A stretch of 64,000 nucleotides of DNA from Dasyornis broadbenti (lineage: Eukaryota; Chordata; Aves; Passeriformes; Dasyornithidae). The notes beneath the pieces were generated by a model, which was given only the letters and a program-made list of their open reading frames with translations, was not told the origin of the DNA and made no database searches. Of this stretch, positions 11,346 through 26,200 are shown in pieces (position 1 is the first letter of the stretch; each line of letters starts with the position of its first letter). The stretch lies in NCBI GenBank assembly GCA_013397935.1, contig VZRN01000237.1, forward strand, positions 415,176 through 479,175, given 5' to 3'. Position numbers and translations under genes: made by a program.

Positions 11346-12360
11346 GATCATAGTTTTGCTGTACTGGAAAGCATTACAAGGATATGCACCATTCTTAATG
11401 AAGGAAAAAATCCTTTTTCGCCATCATTCAGATATTGCAAAGAATAAACACTTTTTTAATGCTTCTATAATCATACTTGCCCTTTGCCATTACCACCAGA
11501 AAAAAAAAATCATCAGAAAATTAATACTTTAAAGGCACATAGAATGTCTGAATTTAAATGTGAAAATTGCAAAATGAAATTTTAAATCTGTGGAGGTAAA
11601 GAAAGAAGTCTAGATTTATTTTTAAATTTAATATATTATTCTATTTTTAATTTTTTTCATCTTGAATCAAAATCAAAGAGCAGTTCCTTTGTCACAATTA
11701 AAATATGCTTTATTGTTTTGAACTAAATTTATTTTGGATATTTTTGAGACAATATTTTAAATAAGTTTTGGTCTTATTGAAGAAGAAGAAGAAGCTGTTG
11801 TTATCCTGCTAACGTTTTTGACATTCAAATTTCTTTTATTTTCTAAGCATAAGCTAGACTCATAACCTATGTGATGTGGACAAATAAATACAATCAAAAT
11901 TTTAGTGGGAAGCTTTCCTTATCCAGAATGAATATCCATTATGATATTCTAGTTCTTATATAACTAGAAGTCCCTTTTGTGATACAATAAATGGCAAACA
12001 ATGACAGACCTTAAGCCTCCACTTTTTCTATAAAAATTATTGTAATATAAAGCAATGATAGAAACAAAATCATATCCCAGATTTGATTAGAAAAAAAACA
12101 GCTGCAAATCCTCTTTATACATTGACTTTTCCCTCTAAGACCTTTGTTTGCTGCAGCCCTGATCACAAGTGCAGCTCCACCAAGGTGAAAGAAGTTCCCT
12201 GTACTGCAGGCAGCAGCTTTAGTACGTGGGGTAAAGAGGGCAGGATACACTGGGGCCGTGATGGCATAACCCAATGCTGGAACCCCTTTCCTAGCCAAGA
12301 CACCTCACATTAGGCTGATGCACACCAAACCTCTCACAGTCCTGAACTCAAATTCCAGGA

Positions 12361-12394
12361 AGAACATTACAGGGAGAACATTACAGGGAGAACA
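12361..12394. repeat. 14-bp tandem duplication
   Basis: AGAACATTACAGGG occurs twice in direct tandem (12361-12374 and 12375-12388), followed by a partial third unit AGAACAG. Confidence 0.85.
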
Positions 12395-13663
12395 GAAAAT
12401 GGGAAGTCACGGAGAGAATCAGATTTTCAAGTGATATTTTTAAACAAAAATTATCCCAAAAACTCAGACATGAAACAACTGTGAAGGCATTAGAGGGATA
12501 ATTAAATTGATACTGGAAGAGAAAATGAGAGAGCCACTAAGGAGGTGTGCGCAAAATCAGTTTCCCAGTTCCCTCTGCTGTTTTCAGCTCCTCTTGAGAG
12601 GGACGTATTTGCATTTGCTGTTCAAAAATGTAACCATTCTGATGACAATGTGCTTTGATACTGGCAAGAGTTTAGAGCCCGCAGAAAACCTTATTTTATG
12701 AGTTTATTGTTTATCCATGTTTAACAAAACATTAAGAAAGGGAAAAATGGGGAGACTGAAGAGAAGTATCTGCCAGGGACCACAAACTCTAAATCGGGGC
12801 CCTGGAAAATTGTCAGCGGGCTTCTTTATATACCTTTAAAAAATGTAAGCCTCAAACTCCACAAATGAAATTAATTCCAAATGCTATAAAAGTATTTTTA
12901 GAGCAAACCAAGAATGAGAAAATCCAGAGCTAGAATGAAGTGCCCGAATGGAAGAGATCCCTATTGGTGAGCAGAGATCAGGTCCTCTCCAGCCTGTCGT
13001 ATCAGGACACCAGGACCAGACACAAGTCCTCTTGTGAGGTTGGATTTAGCCAAATAGGCTTTGGCAAGCAGAGATTCCCTTTGCCAGCATGCTAGGAAAC
13101 ACACCAGGTGACATTGTCACCGTTTACCTTATGATCCACAGTTTTGATCAAGAGCAGCAAAGAGGGAAGCACCGGTTTGAGAATTCAAACCACCACAAGT
13201 ATGAAAAGCAGTCTTTGAAGTTCCAGTGTCTCTGCCAGCTGGCAACAACGGAACTCAAGATGCAAAATGCATTATGGAAATCAGATAAAGTAAAAAGGAG
13301 GGAAAAAACCAAAAGGTTTTCTACTTGAAAAGGAAAGGAAAAAATTATTAAGTTTTAATGTGAAATATTTTATCCTGCCACTGCTACGAGAAGGTGACTT
13401 TCAGTGACTTTAGTCACTTTTCCCAAGAGAAGGAAGTTTATAGGGTTGATATATTTATAAGATAAAAGATCTGGAAAGAAGCACTGACTAATTGCAAATG
13501 TGAAGGAGGAGAATTGCAAGTACTCACCAAAATAAAATTTTAAGAATTTTTGAAAATATTCTTGAGTTTCATATGATTAATAATGTTAACACCACGAACA
13601 CTTTAAATGCTGTGTCTTTGCTTTTTCTTTTCAGTTCTTCATCAGTTTTGTTACTGCAAAAAA

Positions 13664-14150
13664 TGCTCAACCCCATTTTGTATACTGTGTGCAGTGTTGA
13701 GCTCCACATAATACGAGCAGGATATAAAAATGTTGGAGTACATCCCAAGGTGGGCAAGAAAGATGGTTAAAGGAGTAGAGGACGTGGCTTTGTTTAGATT
13801 CCAGAAAAAGAGACTGAAGCATGATCTCACTGCTGTCTACAATTTCCTCATTGTGGGGAGCAAAGATGGACATGCTGATCTCTTTCTCTGGTGTCTGGTC
13901 ATAGGACGTAAGGGAATGGCTTAAAGCTGAATCAGATTGGGTGTTAGGGAAAAGGTCTTTACTGAGACTATTATCAAGCACTGGAACATGATCCCCAGGG
14001 AACTGGTCATGGCCTCAAGGCTGTCACTTTTCAAGATGCACTTGGGCAATGCTCTTACACACATAGTTTAACATGTACATTGCCCTGTGTGGAGCTGGAC
14101 AGGTGGACTCAATGATCATTGTGGGTTCCTTCCAGCTCAGCATATTTCTT
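13664..14150 (+). mobile_element. old CR1 LINE, 3' fragment
   Basis: The order of segments matches the C-terminal ORF2 part and 3' UTR of CR1. A diverged version of the TACTGTGT-containing segment comes first (13678), then a segment ending in CAAGCACTGGAACATGATCC (13975 onward), then GTGGACTCAATGATCATTGTG with a TTCCTTCCAGCTCAGCATA tail. Many substitutions and stops have accumulated, and the 3' octamer is no longer clear. The copy is 5'-truncated. The longest open frame here, on the minus strand (13667-13981), is antisense to the element and is not a gene. Confidence 0.82.
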
Positions 14151-17100
14151 CAAGTTCTTCATCAATTTCTCTTTGATTCAAAAAATTAGCGGAAATATTT
14201 TCCCTCAGTAGCTGCGTGAAAATCAAGCTGCAGTCAAATCCTTTACTTACTCTTCCTTAAATGGCATGCCATCCAAAACTACAAAGAACTGTGTTATGCA
14301 TGTTATTGGTATTTTAAATCTGCAATTCAACTGATATTTGTCAAAACTTAAAGAAAACATTGATGTAAGTTTATTCCCAATAAAATCTTGCACTACAAAA
14401 AAATGTCACAACACCCCTAAGATCCAAGTGCTGTCTTTCTAAGTAATTTCAAAATTTGTTTCTCCTATCTCACAGGAGGCTGACCTCTGAAGAAAGTCTG
14501 TGGGAACTGTGGTCAATGTGCTTAGGTCTGAGCATGCAGTACTGAAGAAAGCGAATGATTAAAGCAGAGTAATTTTGGTTTTGTTTCACTTGGTTGAGAA
14601 AAGAAAGCTTCCTCTTGTCAGTTAACAGTAACAGTCAGGTAACACTTGGAATTGATAAGTCCCTGTTAATGGACTGATGTAATAATTCAGGCCTTTTCAG
14701 TTTTGTTCCTAAGACTGAAAAGTTTTTTGTATTGTGTGTTACTCTGCACAGCTCCTCAGAAACAGACTGCAGTAAGTGAAATGAAAAACAAAGAAAATAC
14801 AAATACAAAGAAAACAGAATTAATTGCTTTGACAGGTTGCAAAAATCGTACATACATATTCCTTCTGGGGGTAGATTCTTAGCAATGTACAGTCTTCCTG
14901 TCTCCAAACAAATGCTTCATTCAAATAGCGTTACATATCATTACAGAAATTTTATTTATGATGTTTCTTTATTCAGTAATACAAGTTTAATGCTGTACTA
15001 ACCATATATGCTTTTTACATTATTGTCTTTTTTTTTCTTTCATATTTTTCTCTGTTGCTTTATGTGCCTAACACACGTTTTGACTTTGGAAACAGTTGGG
15101 GGATTTCAAAATTTTATTTTTTAATCCTTTTTCTAAAAGTTACGTACAATTATAAAGACTTGTTGAAAAAAATAGAAAAAATCATTGGAAGATTACTTTC
15201 CATGAGAGGAAAGACTGTTGCTTTCAAGAGTCATCAGCTTTTATACTCATCTTAAATTTTTATCTTTGAAATTACGAATTCACTTTTTCTTCTAAGCAGG
15301 AGCTGAGGGGTTCCAAACTAAATTATCGTTTCCAGGTGGAAGATTTAAAATTACATTGTGCAGTGGTCAATGGACTGGAGCGGCAGTTCAGCAAACTGAT
15401 TCTAAATCTACCTGTGGTGCTAAAATATTCAAGTATTTTTAGTGCTTTATCATCATTCCCACACTTGTTAAGTCATCCAAGGAATCATTGTCATCCAAAT
15501 GTTAATTTGTACATTCATAGCAGGGCAACAATGAAAATTAATCTGATTTTGCCTTAGTATAAAAATTTACATGAAGTGGAAGATAGAAGGTATTCACACT
15601 TATTAATTACAATGAATTTTAGATTTTTCATACTCCTCTAAAAAGAAGAGTGGTTTTTAAAAAGTACTATGTCCTAAACTATTAAAGTGTATTTAAATAC
15701 AGGTAATATATTTTCTATAAGACACAGGGACAGTCAAACTGTTTATATAGGGTATTAAACATCAATATTTCTGTATAGTCTTCTGACCAACTTTCAGTGT
15801 TTGATTCTGGGCAATTAAAGAAGCTTTATTTTGATACCATTCTTATCACTGCAAAGTAATCCCTTCTTTACAGTTATTTATGTACAATGAATATTTGAAA
15901 GATATTTGGATGAGCCAAAAAGACACAAGTAGCAATGATACTTGTTAATTTCACATATTTTTTTACAAAATGCAAAGCAAATGCAAACTATACTGCTTCA
16001 CCATTCGGTTCTTCTCATTTTCTTGTTTACCACTTGTCCTTTAGGATGACTGTCTTTGCTAACAAACTGTCTGGATAAAAGGTTTTTTCAAATATAAATG
16101 CTGGTGTTGAACTTGGTTAATATAGCTATTCACACAATTTTCTTTAAAACTTTTCTAATTCAGCAGTATATAGCTCATTTCGCTCATATCCGGAGTTGTA
16201 AATTACCTTAAGAAATTTCTTGCTGAAAACGACAGTAACTGTGTAATATAAAATCAGTTTAAATTCTTCTCTCAGAAGCGTCTGTTTCTTCCTTGAACAT
16301 GGGGCAAATTCTGCCAGCTGTGATTATCTCACTCACCTACCTAAAGACTAAATTTGCCATAGGTGACAGCCAAATTCTTCCTGCTTATCTGTGGGACTAG
16401 CGTCTTACCCTAGAACACGCTTATTTTCTCACACTGACAAGTTGTTGACTCACTGGGCAGAATGAGAAGAGAATGTGGAGATCATGCATCAATCACCTTC
16501 CATCACATTCCCTGGCCCAAATGTCAGTGATTGGACAAACTTGCTTTGACAGGCATCCTGTCTGGACAAACAGCTTGTCAGTTTTCTAATAGGATTTAGC
16601 TGCTCTCTCACTATAAGCTTCATAGCTTGACTCGCTTCAAATATTCCCCAGTGGAAATGGGTGAAATTGAATGAACAGAGAAGGGATGGGAAAGACGGGG
16701 TGGTGTCATTTTGGCAATTTTAGAGTAAATTACAACTTTCAGAACTTTACTTTTGGCAATTATTTTGCTGTAACAAAAAAAAAAAAAGAAAGAAAAAGAA
16801 AAAATTCCAAATTTAGTAATATTAACCTACAGTTGTCATGGCAATTTTTTATTTTAGCAAAAACATGGCTCAAGAGATGGCTCTGATTTAGGGGACAAGC
16901 AACTTTCAGAAGTGTGATTGTATTTACATGAAGAAAATAAGAAGACAACCTTTTCTATAGCAATCAATGCCCAAGATAATCATTACAGTCATATTTGAGG
17001 GATCAATTTAGTTCAAGGTATCTTTTCAGACCAAGGATCTTTGCTCATTAGAAAAGTACATATTAGAGTACAAGCAAAATATGCAGTACTATCATGTTTT

Positions 17101-19120
17101 CTTATTAAATGCTTTACAAAAAATCTACTTACCTTGTACAGGGACACAGTTTATGACTACTTTGGGACTTTAATAGGAAAAAACAAACACATAATACTCT
17201 ATTGCAGCCAAAAGCTACAATTATATACCTTAAAAAAAAAAAAAGTGAATAAGAAATACCTCGCAATATAGTGCAATTTTATTATTAAACCTAGAAATGG
17301 TTTGTTTTTATCTCAGCTTTATATTGATCTTCTCATAATCATAAACACTGAACTTTTAGAATAATCTAACAGTAACAGTAAGACATTTCAAGTAAGCATA
17401 AATCAAAAAAATGTTAAGTATAAATTTAATCCTAGGAAATTTTATTGATTTTGCATCATGCAGAAAAGGACAATTAGATCAACAGTTTGAACGTCTAGAA
17501 ATTTAGTTTAGTTTACTGAGAGGTCTTGTAAATGCATGGCTCAAGAGGTTGTTACCAGAATACAAAGTCCTGTCAATAACAAGTCAGTAGTAATATATGC
17601 ATAACTTCAAAGGAACAATATATTTGCAGAAAATCTTACATAAATAATTTTCCTTAATAACAAACAAACTCAACACTGATAATCATTACTTTATCCTGTA
17701 CACATCCCTGGGTGTTGAAACAGAATTGCGTGTGTGCAATGGCTGGAGCAGAGTCCAAGTGTAATGTTAAGCACACCTCAAAAAGCTGATGCTACACGGT
17801 GTTTCCACTCCACTGCCATTTGATCCTCATGGTTCCACTCCTTCCGCTACACAAGGTAGCTTTGCTGCTCTTTGGCCCCTCTGTGACTTAGACCTGATGT
17901 GTGTAGGTGTTTCCCAATGGCATCAACTCCTCCATCTTCAAAGACAGACTATTTCAAATAGTTGAAAATCTTCATGTATTAACTACACTTTTTTCCCCCC
18001 GCTGCTACTGTAATATTTCTCTTTTAAAAGGAAACCAACTATAGTAGGAAAGGAAACAAAGCTCTAGGAACAAAAAAAAGTTAAGATGATGAAAAATATG
18101 TACTGAAATTTTTTAAATTACGCTTGTAAAGCACAGTGTTTCCTTTGAAACATTAAAAAAAAACCTCTAATCCCCATCATCTTAGTATAAAGAAAAATGT
18201 ACAAATCAAAGTGGAAAAAAAATTCACCCTAATACATCATGGAGAAAAATAGGCGTAGATAATGGAATGATTTCAGAACATGCACATAACCTGGAATAAA
18301 ATTGAAGCTGCTATGATTCATTGACACAAACACTTATTTTTCTGGAAACACACTTTATAATTTTATCATTGATTTGTCACAAGAAAAACATTCTGAAGAC
18401 AGAAGACACATCATAAAAGAGCTCTATGAAAGAGATGTATTCAAATAGTTTGGACACAAATTTAGCTTCCAAGAAGCACAACAACAAATTATGTGCAAAA
18501 ATGGTAGTGATCCAGATTCTCCTCACGTATCTCTACTTACTGAACACCAGTAGTTGCAACAACAAAAGGTACCCACTTTTATGAGAACTCAGATGATTGT
18601 ATACTGGAAGGCCAGAGAATGTGAATGTGAGGATTTGATCATGTGAGGACATGATCATGTGAAAACATGGTATTTTACTGGAAGCCTTTAACATGACAAG
18701 CTCCCAAAATTCCATGTCATCATGTTGTAAAACTCAACTTGTTAAGGAAATTTTCCCGGTTTCCTACCAGCAAATCTTTGTACACAAAGCTCACTTCCAC
18801 CAAAATGGAAGTCTCCAAGGACTAAATAAATGACTCATGTTGAGAAAATTTTGAGTATAGATTGTGATTATTGTTTCACAGACTGATTATTAAAAATTTG
18901 ACCTGATCTGTAGAGGATCCAAGTGATTAAAAGTCCAGTTAACTAGAAATTCTGCTTAACAGATAGCTATGATAATTGCCAAAATTCTGTGTAACAGTAA
19001 GCTACACTAAATGTTACTGTAGATAAAAAATAAGCTATACTGATTGTTAAAATATTTATTTAATAATAAAACTCTAATTATAACTACACCATGTGGCCAG
19101 TCCTCATTCTGCCAAGGAGC
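14151..19120. other. unique AT-rich DNA; no gene seen
   Basis: No repeat family, exon or RNA gene was recognised over about 5 kb. A small A-rich patch lies at 16775-16806. The segment 16270-16600 is less AT-biased than its surroundings and might be conserved non-coding DNA, but this cannot be judged from one sequence. Confidence 0.5.
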
Positions 19121-19127
19121 CTTAAAA

Positions 19128-19315
19128 CATGTATGTATGTTTTATATAAAACATATATATGTGTATATAGTATATATAATATATATAAATAAGTTTTATA
19201 TAAAGTATGTAGATAGTAAATACATAGATATATACACTTCTCTGTGTGTATATAAATATTTATGTAAAACATAGATATAGGTATGTTTTATATATGCATG
19301 TATATACATATGTTA
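19128..19315. repeat. AT-rich low-complexity tract with palindromes
   Basis: A TATATA/TATGTA-rich stretch on which several overlapping frames open by chance. It contains a perfect 20-bp palindrome at 19136-19155 (TATGTTTTATATAAAACATA). Such tracts can extrude cruciforms and are often unstable in assemblies. Confidence 0.85.
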
Positions 19316-22300
19316 AAGTGTTCTTTATCTGTTCTGCCACCCCTAGGCACACGGTTAAGTTACTTTCTGGAGTAACAGATCAGAGTATGCAGCTCATTAA
19401 GAAGATTCATTTAAAATTCTGATTTTTCTTGTAATTGTTTAAGCCAAGTCTATGATAAGCATTCAGTCCAAGCCCCGACCTTACACATCAAAGAAAATAA
19501 AATTTCTAGGTATCAGCAAATATTGTTCTATTGTCTAGGAAATGGCCAAGAAAACTTTGGTGCAAATGGATTTAATTTTTAATTGAGATGAATGCTATGT
19601 GTCTACCAAGAACAGACTTAAGTTGCAGGTAGTTAAGAAGTATAGATGGAAGAATGGACTAAAACAGAGGGAGGAAGAGGAGAGGGAAGACAGAGTGTGC
19701 AGCAGAGAAAGTTGTGGCTATCGGCTGCTAGTAGGGAAGTCTGAGAAGCACTGGGATAGGTGGAGCTTTCTAACACCATTGGCTCCTTAGGGAATTCAGA
19801 GGCCTTTCATTTAAAGAAAAGCAAATACGGTAACATGTCATCGCTCCTGGCACTGCCTATTAACAGCAGGGCGACCAGTTTCACAGAACTGATTTTCAGG
19901 GGATCTTCGTTTTGATGAGATCTTTTTCATTCCTTCCCTGTAGGACAGAATTATGGGATGTGAAATCCTGCATCTCGGCAGGTTTGCTCTGTCTCTAATG
20001 AGATAGAAGGGAAAACCCTGTCAAGACTAATACCTAAAATGAGAATGATACAGTACTCTGCATGACAACTTGCCCTTAAGATGTAAGGCATGTTGTACTT
20101 TCTCTTTTCTTTTTTTCCCCATCAAATTCATTGTGTACCTTACTTAGTAGCATAACAACAAATTTTTAAAAAAACACAACTGTTTGAGATTAAGGAACCT
20201 TTAAACTTTCAGACGGTTTTAGATATGAATTGATAACTGTAATTTTTATTTTACTGCTCCATACGTGACCTGACCACACAAACCCAACAGCAATTGAGTA
20301 AAATCTCAGCCAGAAGTCACGTAGAAAAGTTTCTTTACATAAGATTTGCACATTTTTGTAAATCTGTGCACTCCATATATTTTGTCCTTATCTTGGAAGA
20401 GCAAAGTATGACTATAATGGCTTCATACAGCAAAAATACATTTATACAAATTGGTAAGAGTATTAATTATACTATAAAAGAATATATGGTATGTTTTACA
20501 TGGTATATATGTACACATATGTACCATATATATGTGTATATACAGTGTATATAGTTTCTCCACCATTCCTAGAAACTATTATTTAGAGCAGAAATTCATC
20601 TAGGTGTTTAAAAGTAGCATTTTTCTACCATAAATATTTTAACTGCTAAAAACTAGGGAGAATAGCCCTCATCTAGAGAAAAACTAGAGTGTTTGCAAAT
20701 TTTTTTTGGTTGTGTGTAGTATTCTGTAAGAAGTATAGATTTGAAATATTGTGCAGAACTGGTATAAAGTGCTTTTAACACCACCTTCTATCAAATATAT
20801 TTACTGTTTTTTTGTTAACTGCTCTTATACTCAGAGTTTATCTTCAATTGAAGAGGAAAAATCAAAATAAAGCCTCAAGTAAAGGACGCAGTTCTCAACA
20901 GCTTAACTTTTAGGAACACTGCAAATCCATATCTGAACAATGACAAAAATCTATTTTATTTCAGTGGTGGTTTATTTTATTAAGCACTAAAATATGCAAC
21001 TGAAGGGATATTAGAGAGAAAAAATTCTGCCTTAGTAAGCAACAAAAGCCAGGTGAAAGGCATGCACCTGTCCCAACCAGAACTCGTGTGAGTTGCTAAA
21101 AACGAATTAAACCAGTTAGGACTCACAGGTGGCGGTAGCAGGTTTAGGTATGTGTTTGTATAGACAGTCAGAAAGAAAGCTATAATGTTTAATAAATGGT
21201 AGCCAATAGATCTACAAAACTTACGTCTAGAAAATGATTTGTGTACAGCTCTTGCATATATGTGTGCATATGTTGTCCTGGCCAGAGAAAAAAAAAACAA
21301 AACAAAACATGAAATCTTTGGATTTATATGCCTTTGGGTATTATGAATACATGAAAGGTGAAGAAAATAGAGTTTTAGGGAGCAGAACTTTGTCCAACCT
21401 CCCCTTTAATTTCCAAATCCTTTGATAGGCTTTAGAAATGTCACAGGAAACATGTCACTTTCTGTTTATTACTTAGTAGCTTTTCTTGGCTTCAAAAACA
21501 CAGCTTAATGAAGCTCTAACATTTATAGGTTCTAGGATCTTTATTTGTGCAAATTTATTGCATTTATAAATTATATGAAGATGAAAGGAAATCTCCTGAA
21601 TCTGAAGTGTTCTAACAGAATGAGTAGTTATACTTCAACAAAGGCACAGTAAAAAGATTTAAAAGATAAAAAGAGCGGAGTCTGACAAAAATATTGTGGG
21701 GAGATAAAGAAAAAAAACCTGTAAATCTATGTCAATAGGAAAGGCACTCCAGGGGACTGTTAGGTATTGCTGTTGTCCAGGGTAGGTGCTGCACGTGGCA
21801 GCTATTCATTGTGCTGCTGGTTTGCAAACACTTATTCTGGCTGGGATTATTCTTCTCTACAGGAAGGAAATAGACATGAGGGATAAACTAATATCTCAGC
21901 TTTGCTGCTTATAATTTCTTTGGCACTATCTTATGATGCCCATAACAATGGAATATAAAGACCTGTATTGATTTGGGTAACATACTGAGGGATATATAAA
22001 TCCTTTATTACTTCTAGGTAGTAGAACTAAATTAAGCAAGCATATATAATTCAGATTAAAGGCTCCAGAACTTCGGTGCAGTTCTAGGTTCCTGGATATG
22101 GTGGATTTCCTGGTTTTCACACACAAGAGTAAAAAAATTCTCACAATTCTCTTGGACATACTGAAATAATGTAGGAGTTTTGAGTCTAGGTCTGCCTCTA
22201 ATTTAATATGTGTAATTTCATCTTTTAATTGCTGAAACCCAGGAAAACTATGCTTCTCACTCCACAGCAGAACATGAACAAGTTAGATAGTATTCTGTGA

Positions 22301-23200
22301 AAAGAAAGGAATGTGTCTCAGCCTTCTCTTATCTCATCTCTCTTTTTTTCATTCCAGTTGATATCTTTATAGATTGTGATCTTAGATTAAGAAAGTACAG
22401 TCTTGATTGAATCACCTCCATGATTATTGTTGTTAATCCAAAGAGAGTTTCATGTATTGGCTACAAAATTCCTCTTAAAAAGCATCTTCTAGGAAAAGGT
22501 AGCGGTGATAAAAAGTACTTACTCATCCAATGACATTTTCAGCCTTCCCATATGTATACTTATTTGTAACGGCAGAGAAAATGGTAAGTAGGAAGAAAAG
22601 TTATCTCTTAGGTAAGATGCCTGGAGGACCTTAATTACTGTCAACTCTGACAGGTGACAAATCTGTCCCTTTTAAGGGAATTTAGTGCAAAAACTTGTGC
22701 AATTTTTAAAATTGTTTATACCTAGTTTCCTCCTGAATGTATGCCCAAATCTTGAGAATATGGGCAACCTAGGACTGAATAAATGATCTTTTACACTCAC
22801 TATCAAATTGAAAGAAAAATAAGCATCAGTTGGCATTTTCATATGGGGAAACAAAGTGTAGATAACTATATAAAAAGATAAAATATCTGAATGTTTAAAG
22901 TGTATTAACCACTCGCTTTCAGTCCTCATCCCTCTAAAAGATGTGCACAAGATGTCAGACAGTTTTTTTGGTAATTATTTTGCAATGCTGCAGTGGCACA
23001 TATAGAGTAACAAAATTTAGGTTGTTTACTTTAAAAACAGGTTTGTTTGTTTGATTTAAGAATAATTATATTTCATTTACTCTTGACTTATAAACTCTTA
23101 TGTTCTGTGCATAAAATACAAGGAATTCTGGAAACAGACAAACATCAATCTGCTGGCCCAGTATAAAAAAGACGGGGAGCCTTAATCAATGAACGGAACA
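19316..23200. other. unique AT-rich DNA; no gene seen
   Basis: No recognisable exon or repeat family was seen. A second short TATA/TGTA-rich palindromic patch lies near 20486-20552. The minus-strand open frame at 20980-21300 (106 codons) has no recognisable domain. Confidence 0.5.
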
Positions 23201-23202
23201 AT

Positions 23203-23245
23203 TTCACAGAATCACAGAATCACAGAGTGGTTTAAGCCAAGGTGT
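23203..23245 (-). mobile_element. CR1 3'-terminal scrap
   Basis: The repeated CACAGAATCACAGAATCACAGA unit followed by GTGGTTTAAG is the reverse complement of the CR1 3' end with its octamer repeats. The following sequence to about 23330 no longer aligns by eye, so only the 3' tip is certain. Confidence 0.75.
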
Positions 23246-23249
23246 GTGC

Positions 23250-26200
23250 CAATTCAAGGCCAATGTAATTTCATCTAATACAGGGCAGAGTCCTTCCTGG
23301 TCAATGCCTCACTCAGAAGGGGCTAACACACAATTCTAAATGTCCAATTTATTTTATGAGAAGACCTAAAACAAGACCAGTTAAAAGTTCAATAGCCAGT
23401 TAATTTAATGGTTTCTTACTACAATGATATTTTTTTAAAATTACAGCTTTAAAGCCCAGACACATAGGAAAGTCTTTAAGGTAAAACCTATTGTAAGCTC
23501 CTGTAATGGAAAAATATCAACCAAGGAAAACAGAAAAACTTGATGTGCCTTCTTCCAATAGTAATTAACTTGATTTCACTAAAAGAGAAATGGTAAAAAA
23601 ATTTAAAACTATACTATGTCATCTTGTTACTGTTGTGAAAGAAAATGAAATAACAATATTTGTTTTTACTCTAATTTTCAGTTGAACAAGTTTTCCATAT
23701 TGATTTTTGTACTTTTCACCCAAATAATCTGTCTTTTAGAGATTTTTTTATTCTTATGCTGTATTTCCTGTTGCTCTACTAGGAATCCAGACTAAGAGTT
23801 ATACTTTGTTTAATATTGACCTAAAAATAGTGCAAATAAAATGGGCAACAAATATTTTTTTTCTTGGCTTTAAATGTGCAACAGCTCCCTTTTAAAAACT
23901 CATCAATCACTCTAGCTCAAAACCAGTTTAAGTAGTTGGGCATCGAAACACTTAAGGTCCATCTATTGCTTATTACTTTAGCTATGTTTGACTGAACAGT
24001 CACATTGAAATTAATATGGGAAAGATATGGTCTTATCCTCTTTCTTGCACTGGTGCACATCTGATTGCTGTTAAAAAAAACCCGGCACAGCATAAAATTA
24101 TTCACTTTTTCATTTCATTTTTCTTTTGCTATTTAGCCTCTTGAGATGGTTCACAGTAGGATCAAATAAGAAGCAGCTGAGGTGCTCATAAAACACCACC
24201 GCGTTTATGCGAATATTAAGCAGAAACCAAGTAACAAAGAGTATTTTATTATTTTACTGTAACAGAAACATTCCTCCAAAGCTAAAGCTTTATGTGATTT
24301 TTACCAGGTCTCCTTCTCTCAGAGTATCATCTTTGCAGAACATGATGACCAAACTCACACAAAAAGCTATTCCCCCATCTTGGGGAAAGTTTGGAAGTTG
24401 AGTTCTTCCACAATACAACTGGAATATCTTGTTCTAGAACTTCTACACAACCACTGCCCCCTCTTCTACACTATTGCACCATCACAGCTATAGTAGACGT
24501 GTTTTACCTAAAGCAGAGCAATGTACTCTCTAAAACAACTTGGTAGAGTCTGTCACTTATATTAACACATTATCATGAAACGTAAACATGTCAGACCAAT
24601 TAGCCATTATATTTAAACACTTGCTAAGTTACCATTCAGTCAATAAGAGCTAAATATAGGGGCGGGGTTTGTCATCAAAGCCCAGTGTGCTAATGTTTCT
24701 AGTCAGCTGCCTTCACAGCCTCCTTCCATTCACTTCATGCAACCACAGCTCCCAGAAATGTGAGTCTGCTTGCTGCTGGTACTCTTCCCACCCTGTATGT
24801 GAGCTACTAATTGTGAGACTAAGCATGAGCAATTTTAATAAGCATATGCTCCTTTTATAGTACTAAGCATAGTGATCCCAAAAATAATCTTTTCAGAGTG
24901 TTGCCTACTTTGTGAAAATACAACTCCATCATCATCTCTAAAAAAATTTTAGAAAAAAAATAGAATCTGCACAAGTCTAAAAAAGAAAATGAGAATATTA
25001 AGAACTTTTTTTTCTGAAATGAATTAGATTATGACAAAAAATCATAAATAATTTTGTTTAAAAAAGAATACATTTATCACTTTCAAATAAATTAATAGTT
25101 AAACTACTGTGTATAGACTAATTTTTAATGTTAACACTGTTGTGGGTGTGGGTTTTTTTGTATTTCTGTCTTTTAACTATTTTCTCATTAAAAAAAAAAA
25201 TCATACTTACCAAAAAGTCATAAAATATTTATCCTATTTATATGCATCTCATTTTTGCATCTGGAGTTTCTAATTAGTCTTAAAGTTCCTTTAAGAAAAA
25301 TCTTAGATTTTTGTTACTTCCTCTTTGACACTACTGCATGTATCCAGATTTAGGGAATTCTGCTGACCTGCTGTTCTGGGTACGAAGATTTGCCATATAT
25401 AGAAGCAGATCAGAATGTACTGCATACAGCTCTAAAAGCTGTATACAGGTCTATAAGCTGCATTACAACTTTATTGAATGCTAAACACTGAGCAAGGTGA
25501 CCCCCAATATCCATGAACAGAGTAATTTCATAAGTTACAACCAATATATAAAATGCATTCTTAATTCTTCCAAAAGAATAAACCTCTATTTTCCTTCCCT
25601 CTACCAAAAAAAAAAAAAAGCCTGGAAAGTTTTATGTGTTAGCTTTTGAGTATCCAAAGGCAAAAGATGCAATCCCTGACAAGCAGCTGAGTCCTTATGC
25701 CCTAGGAGAAGTTATAAACTAGGTATTCCTCTGCTTCCTAATCCTGCAAGGGGATCTTTTCTGGTATCATGCCTGCTAAGTCACACTCCACATACAATAT
25801 TTGATTGAGGTGTTTTGACACCAAACAGCACAACAAACACTTCACTCCTTTGTGAAAGTGGTTCAGCTCTTTTTTTCAGCCTGATGGAAAGGTTGTGCGT
25901 TATCCAGTTAAATATTTTTGCACAGAGAGGCAGACCCAAGGGTCACTGCAGTAAAGCCACATTTCCCTTGGTAATTCAGCATCACTGTGTTAAAGCACAT
26001 GGCACTGGTAATGCTGATTTCTTGCTCATTCCTTGCAGACAGAGGAGGGATCAAGGGGATTCCACACTCAGCTCATCATGGCCTGTCAGATTCATGACCA
26101 AGATGAAGATACTCTATCTCACTCCTGTTTCATTCCCAGCCCAGATCTACTCCCTCAGTCTCCCCGGCTTTAGGAGAAACACTCTAGCTGTATCCCTCAT

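Larger units (their letters stand above)
10460..13660. other. mostly unique AT-rich DNA; no gene seen
   Basis: No coding exon was recognised. The stretch contains a (GAA)5 run near 11781-11795, a short tandem duplication at 12361-12394 and a possible old LTR scrap near 11225-11345. Open frames such as 12011-12298 (minus) and 13089-13328 (plus) have no recognisable domain. Confidence 0.5.

Noticed and set aside
20486..20552. Palindrome of TGGTATATATGTA type as a defined inverted repeat
   Set aside because: The arms are imperfect and lie in low-complexity TA/TG sequence, so it is not distinct from background.
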